From assembly GCA_905250115.1 (NCBI GenBank), contig CAJNOI010000089.1, forward strand, positions 313,961 to 377,960: DNA of 64,000 nucleotides. Reading direction: 5' to 3'. The position numbers and the translations under genes were made by a program. The notes below the pieces were generated by a model. It did not search any database. It saw nothing but the letters and a program-made list of their open reading frames with translations, and was not told the origin of the DNA. The stretch is from Adineta steineri. Its lineage: Eukaryota > Rotifera > Eurotatoria > Adinetida > Adinetidae. Below are positions 61,066 through 64,000 of the stretch, piece by piece (positions within the stretch are counted from its first letter, which is position 1; each line of letters begins with the position of its first letter).

Positions 61066-62022
61066 ACAGTAATCTTATACATTTGTTTTTTTTTAACTTT
61101 TGATGTATTTTAATCATCTTATTAATAAATATTCATCTAGAGAAAATAAATATGAAAATAGTACTAAGATCATTTTTTAAATATTAATGTTTGTCTTGAT
61201 TTCGATTTATATGAAAAGAAATGTATGCAAATTGTGCGCACTGTATATAAAACGTCTATGTATATAAGCGCAAGTAGAAAAGTAAAAGAACAAATCAATT
61301 AGATACACATTGACACGTGCATAAATGTAAGAAAGAAAAAAATATAATCGAAATAAATATGTATAAAAAGATTTAATCGTAACATTGATGATTATTTATG
61401 TATGAAATATTCAAGTTTTTTTACAGTGAACTATTGAAATAGATCACGATGAGTATTTAACTTTTTTTTTATATTAATTTGTTTATTTAAAAGAAGTATT
61501 ATATGACAACCGAAATATTGTTGAATAGTTGTTTTCTAAAAGAATCAACTATCAATAATTGAAATTTTTACACAAAAACATAATGAAGTTTAGTTAGATG
61601 TAGTCTTCTTTTGTTTTATATATCTTTTCATTATGAGTTTATGATAAAAATAAATCATGAATATTTACAAAAGTGAAAAAAGCCTTTGAGAATATATCTT
61701 TGTAGACATATTGCCACATTACTTTGCTATCTATAACTATTTCAAATGCTTTTGATTACAAAAATAATACTTAAATTCACATTAATATATGAAACAAAAT
61801 TTCAATTAATAAATGGAAGTTGTTTTTAGTTCTAAAGCTATAAGTTAATGATATACTATTGACTATTTTTAACGATTTCATCATGAATGTCAATGAAACT
61901 ATTTGAAAATAAATTAATGTAATAAAGTATTTAGTATAAAAACATCATGCAGTTCGAATTACTTTTGTTGTTTTAATGTTAATAATTAGTTTCTTCTATA
62001 GAACAAAATGGAAATATTTTTT

Positions 62023-62213
62023 CTAATAGAATTTCTCACTTGGTTTCGATTTCGATTGTTCAGAATCCTTTGTCTAAAAAACAAAAAAGAAATATTTACA
62101 TTTTGTTGTCTATTTTATTATATTAGAATTAATAGTTTTAAGTCATTTTTCAATAAATTCTTCATTAAGTAAATGAAACTATTAACGATACTATCGTCAT
62201 TATCTTCATGTAT
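62023..62213 (-). other. Weak minus-strand terminal exon candidates
   Basis: After TATTTAG, 62213-62187 reads IHEDNDDSI. After TTTTTTAG, 62073-62023 reads TKDSEQSKSKPSEKFY and a stop. Both are in frame with each other and codon-like, but short, and I found no upstream exon. Confidence 0.25.
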
Positions 62214-62847
62214 CTAAATAAGAGAAAATACTTGTTTTTAAATTAATCAATAAAAATAACAAACATTAAAATGAGATGATTTTATAGCCAAATAAGGTGT
62301 AAAACAGGCTATTCAATTGTTTGTATATTTCATTGAAAAAAGATTAGAAAAAGTTGTGTTGTAAAATTAAAGAGAAAATAATGTATACAAATTTAAAATA
62401 ATTATCTCTCTTACGATTTAGTGGCAAATTCATATACTTTTTGAGTTATGTCTATTAGTACTAAAAATAATCGAAAGAATTGTAATAAATTAATTTATTG
62501 TTTTATTTATTTGATAATGTTTGAGAAATATGCGATAATTAGATGTAATTATATGTATTGCAGAAGTAACTTTATCAAACAGATTAAAAGAAAAAAAATA
62601 CGAAAGAATATAAATGAAAAAATGTATGATGCAACACTTTATGAAGAAAAATTAATTTAGTATTAAATGTGTTTTCAATTAACAGCAATTAATATAATAG
62701 TACAACAAATAATTGATTTGTGTTATTATGAAAGGTTGATTGAGCAACAATGATATTAGTGAAGAATGCAAGTTACAATGAAACGAAACAAGAAAATAAT
62801 ATTATTCTTATAGAAACTTACTTAAATACAAAACGACTTTTACAGCC

Positions 62848-62893
62848 ATCAGGGGTGTGAATGTGAGCATCGTTCCTTTTGCCCCACACCCTC
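62848..62893. repeat. Telomere-like G-rich/C-rich hairpin, copy 4
   Basis: Left arm AGGGGTGTGAATGTGAG, right arm TGCCCCACACCCTC, short AT/GC-mixed loop. Confidence 0.65.
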
Positions 62894-63490
62894 AAGAACG
62901 TTCTAATTAAAGCCGAAAAATAAAAGGTATCAGTTTGATGTCAATATTTTCTGATTTTCCGTTATCAAGATTTTTGCGATATATATGACAACTTTTGCGT
63001 ATACATCAAGGGAAGTCTACAAAAATGCGTATTATCGATTGATTGTATAATTATCTCTATAATTCATTATCTATCATAAGCTGTACTTTCAAGCGAAAAC
63101 CATTTGTTAGAAGAAAGTGGTGTCTAACTTTTGCTCTTCGTTTTCGTTTTAACTACGTCGAAATGTAAAAAAACAAAATCGTATTTTTGCGACGTTTGCT
63201 GTAAGCGAGTTGAATCTCATTCGAAAGATTAGAAGACACGATATTATTGATTCACTCACCATATTTCTATCTCACTTTGCAACTATTATTTTCTGGTTTT
63301 TGATTCGTAAGATTATTGCGACTCAAAATCACAACTTTTCATACGTACGTAAAGAAAGCAATTGATCAAAGAGAAGTTTCTTTTGAATAAATTTATTCTA
63401 TCATATAAACTGGATAATTTTCAAACAAATCTTCGAAGATCGTACATCTCGTTTGTATTCTTGTGAATTTGTTACAAATATCTTAGTTGT

Positions 63491-63560
63491 TAGGGTGTGG
63501 GCGTGGGTGGGCCGGTGTAGTTACCATATTTATATCGCATCTATACCCACACCCACACAG
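63491..63560. repeat. Telomere-like G-rich/C-rich hairpin, copy 5
   Basis: Left arm TAGGGTGTGGGCGTGGGTGG, right arm CTATACCCACACCCACACAG; the right arm holds two exact complements of TGTGGG in a row. The loop is about 30 nt. Confidence 0.75.
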
Positions 63561-63594
63561 TCACTCACAAACACAGCCCACACTCGCATCCTGA

Positions 63595-64000
63595 TATTCT
63601 TTGTCCTACAATTAATTGATTCAATGTATTTAATGATTCTTGAATATTGTATATTTGATTTGAATCATCCATTGTTGAGAAGGCTGCATTGAAAAGCATG
63701 TGTAAATCATTAGAAGATAAATAATCAAAAGAAATTCTGTTATTAGTAATGTGCTGAAGAATTTTTCCAGCGGACGATGAACGAGCATATGAAATATCAG
63801 AATACCTTTCAACAGCATTATTTTATAGTTCTGATTTTAATAGATGTGTATCCAATTCTGGAGAAAAGAATCGCTTATTAAAAAAATGTGTAATCTATTG
63901 TTTTATCAGGTTGATGTTGGATTAGCATGCGATTTAAGTCATTACCTGTTAATCTTGATACATCATTATATAACGAGATTTCATTATAGTAGCAAGTTCT
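63595..64000 (-). pseudogene. Broken coding remnant running off the right edge, unknown family
   Basis: Minus strand from the window end: CYYNEISLYNDVSRLTGNDL then NRMLIQHQPDKTIDYTFF, a frame change, NKRFFSPELDTHLLKSEL, an in-frame TAA, then NNAVERYSDISYARSSSAGK and further coding-like sequence to about 63597. Composition is protein-like throughout but interrupted by one shift and one stop. Not recognised. Confidence 0.45.

Larger units (their letters stand above)
61066..63594. other. Mostly empty intergenic region
   Basis: AT-rich, holding hairpin copies 4 and 5 and two weak minus-strand exon candidates at 62023-62213. No supported gene. Confidence 0.5.

Noticed and set aside
1..64000. CRISPR arrays, bacterial operons, prophage
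   Set aside because: Spliced genes, a eukaryotic tRNA and no regular spacer-repeat pattern; nothing supports a prokaryotic origin of the window.
1..64000. Retrotransposon or viral polymerase genes
   Set aside because: I looked for reverse transcriptase, integrase and transposase motifs in the open frames and saw none.

Overview
The window looks like nuclear DNA of a bdelloid rotifer (Rotaria/Adineta type). I infer this from very AT-rich sequence, many 50-70 nt GT-AG introns, metazoan genes (cyclin C, NF-YB, SGF11, WDR37, SHANK) beside families typical of bdelloids (B-box/coiled-coil/NHL propellers, caspase-like proteins, intronless foreign-looking enzymes), and short GGGTGTGGG hairpins resembling the TGTGGG repeat I recall as the bdelloid telomere unit. 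No species call is possible. There are two 100-N assembly gaps.

Layout. 0-4 kb: a compact plus-strand trio, namely a RING protein, its paralogue carrying a Deltex C-terminal domain, and cyclin C, with 149 and 135 bp between coding regions. 4.9-10 kb: three tandem intronless GNAT acetyltransferases whose flanks are duplicated too. 10.6-12.2 kb (minus): a pentameric ligand-gated ion channel lacking the Cys-loop cysteines. 12.3-13.6 kb: a candidate MITE-like element with terminal inverted repeats. 14.2-16.9 kb (minus): a WDR37-like WD40 protein. 17-25.9 kb: a 9 kb gene-poor stretch. 26-27.9 kb (minus): a decayed B-box/NHL gene. 28.5-30.6 kb (minus): a secreted amidase. 31-34.4 kb (minus): two remnants of a cytochrome P450 flanking a small EF-hand-like gene, then tRNA-Lys(CUU). 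35.5-36.6 kb: a ZIP-like transporter that has lost its metal-binding histidines. 37.4-40 kb: NF-YB followed closely by SGF11/ATXN7L3. 41.3-42.4 kb: a secreted YHYH protein. 43.5-49.5 kb (minus): SHANK scaffold. 51-52.1 kb: caspase-like protein. 53.4-54.4 kb: an intact NHL propeller homologous to the pseudogene at 26 kb. 57.4-58.7 kb: a CAP10/GT90-like glycosyltransferase. 58.7-64 kb: mostly gene-poor, with scattered low-confidence exons and a broken coding remnant at the right edge.

Most multi-exon models were built by hand from translated segments joined at GT...AG sites, and the exon lengths add up in frame. Coding regions that begin just downstream of a pyrimidine-rich AG suggest 5' UTR introns or spliced-leader trans-splicing, which bdelloids are known to use. 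The most interesting items are the telomere-like hairpin family, the Cys-less channel, the histidine-less ZIP, the candidate operons, the split P450 and the interrupted minisatellite at 56 kb.
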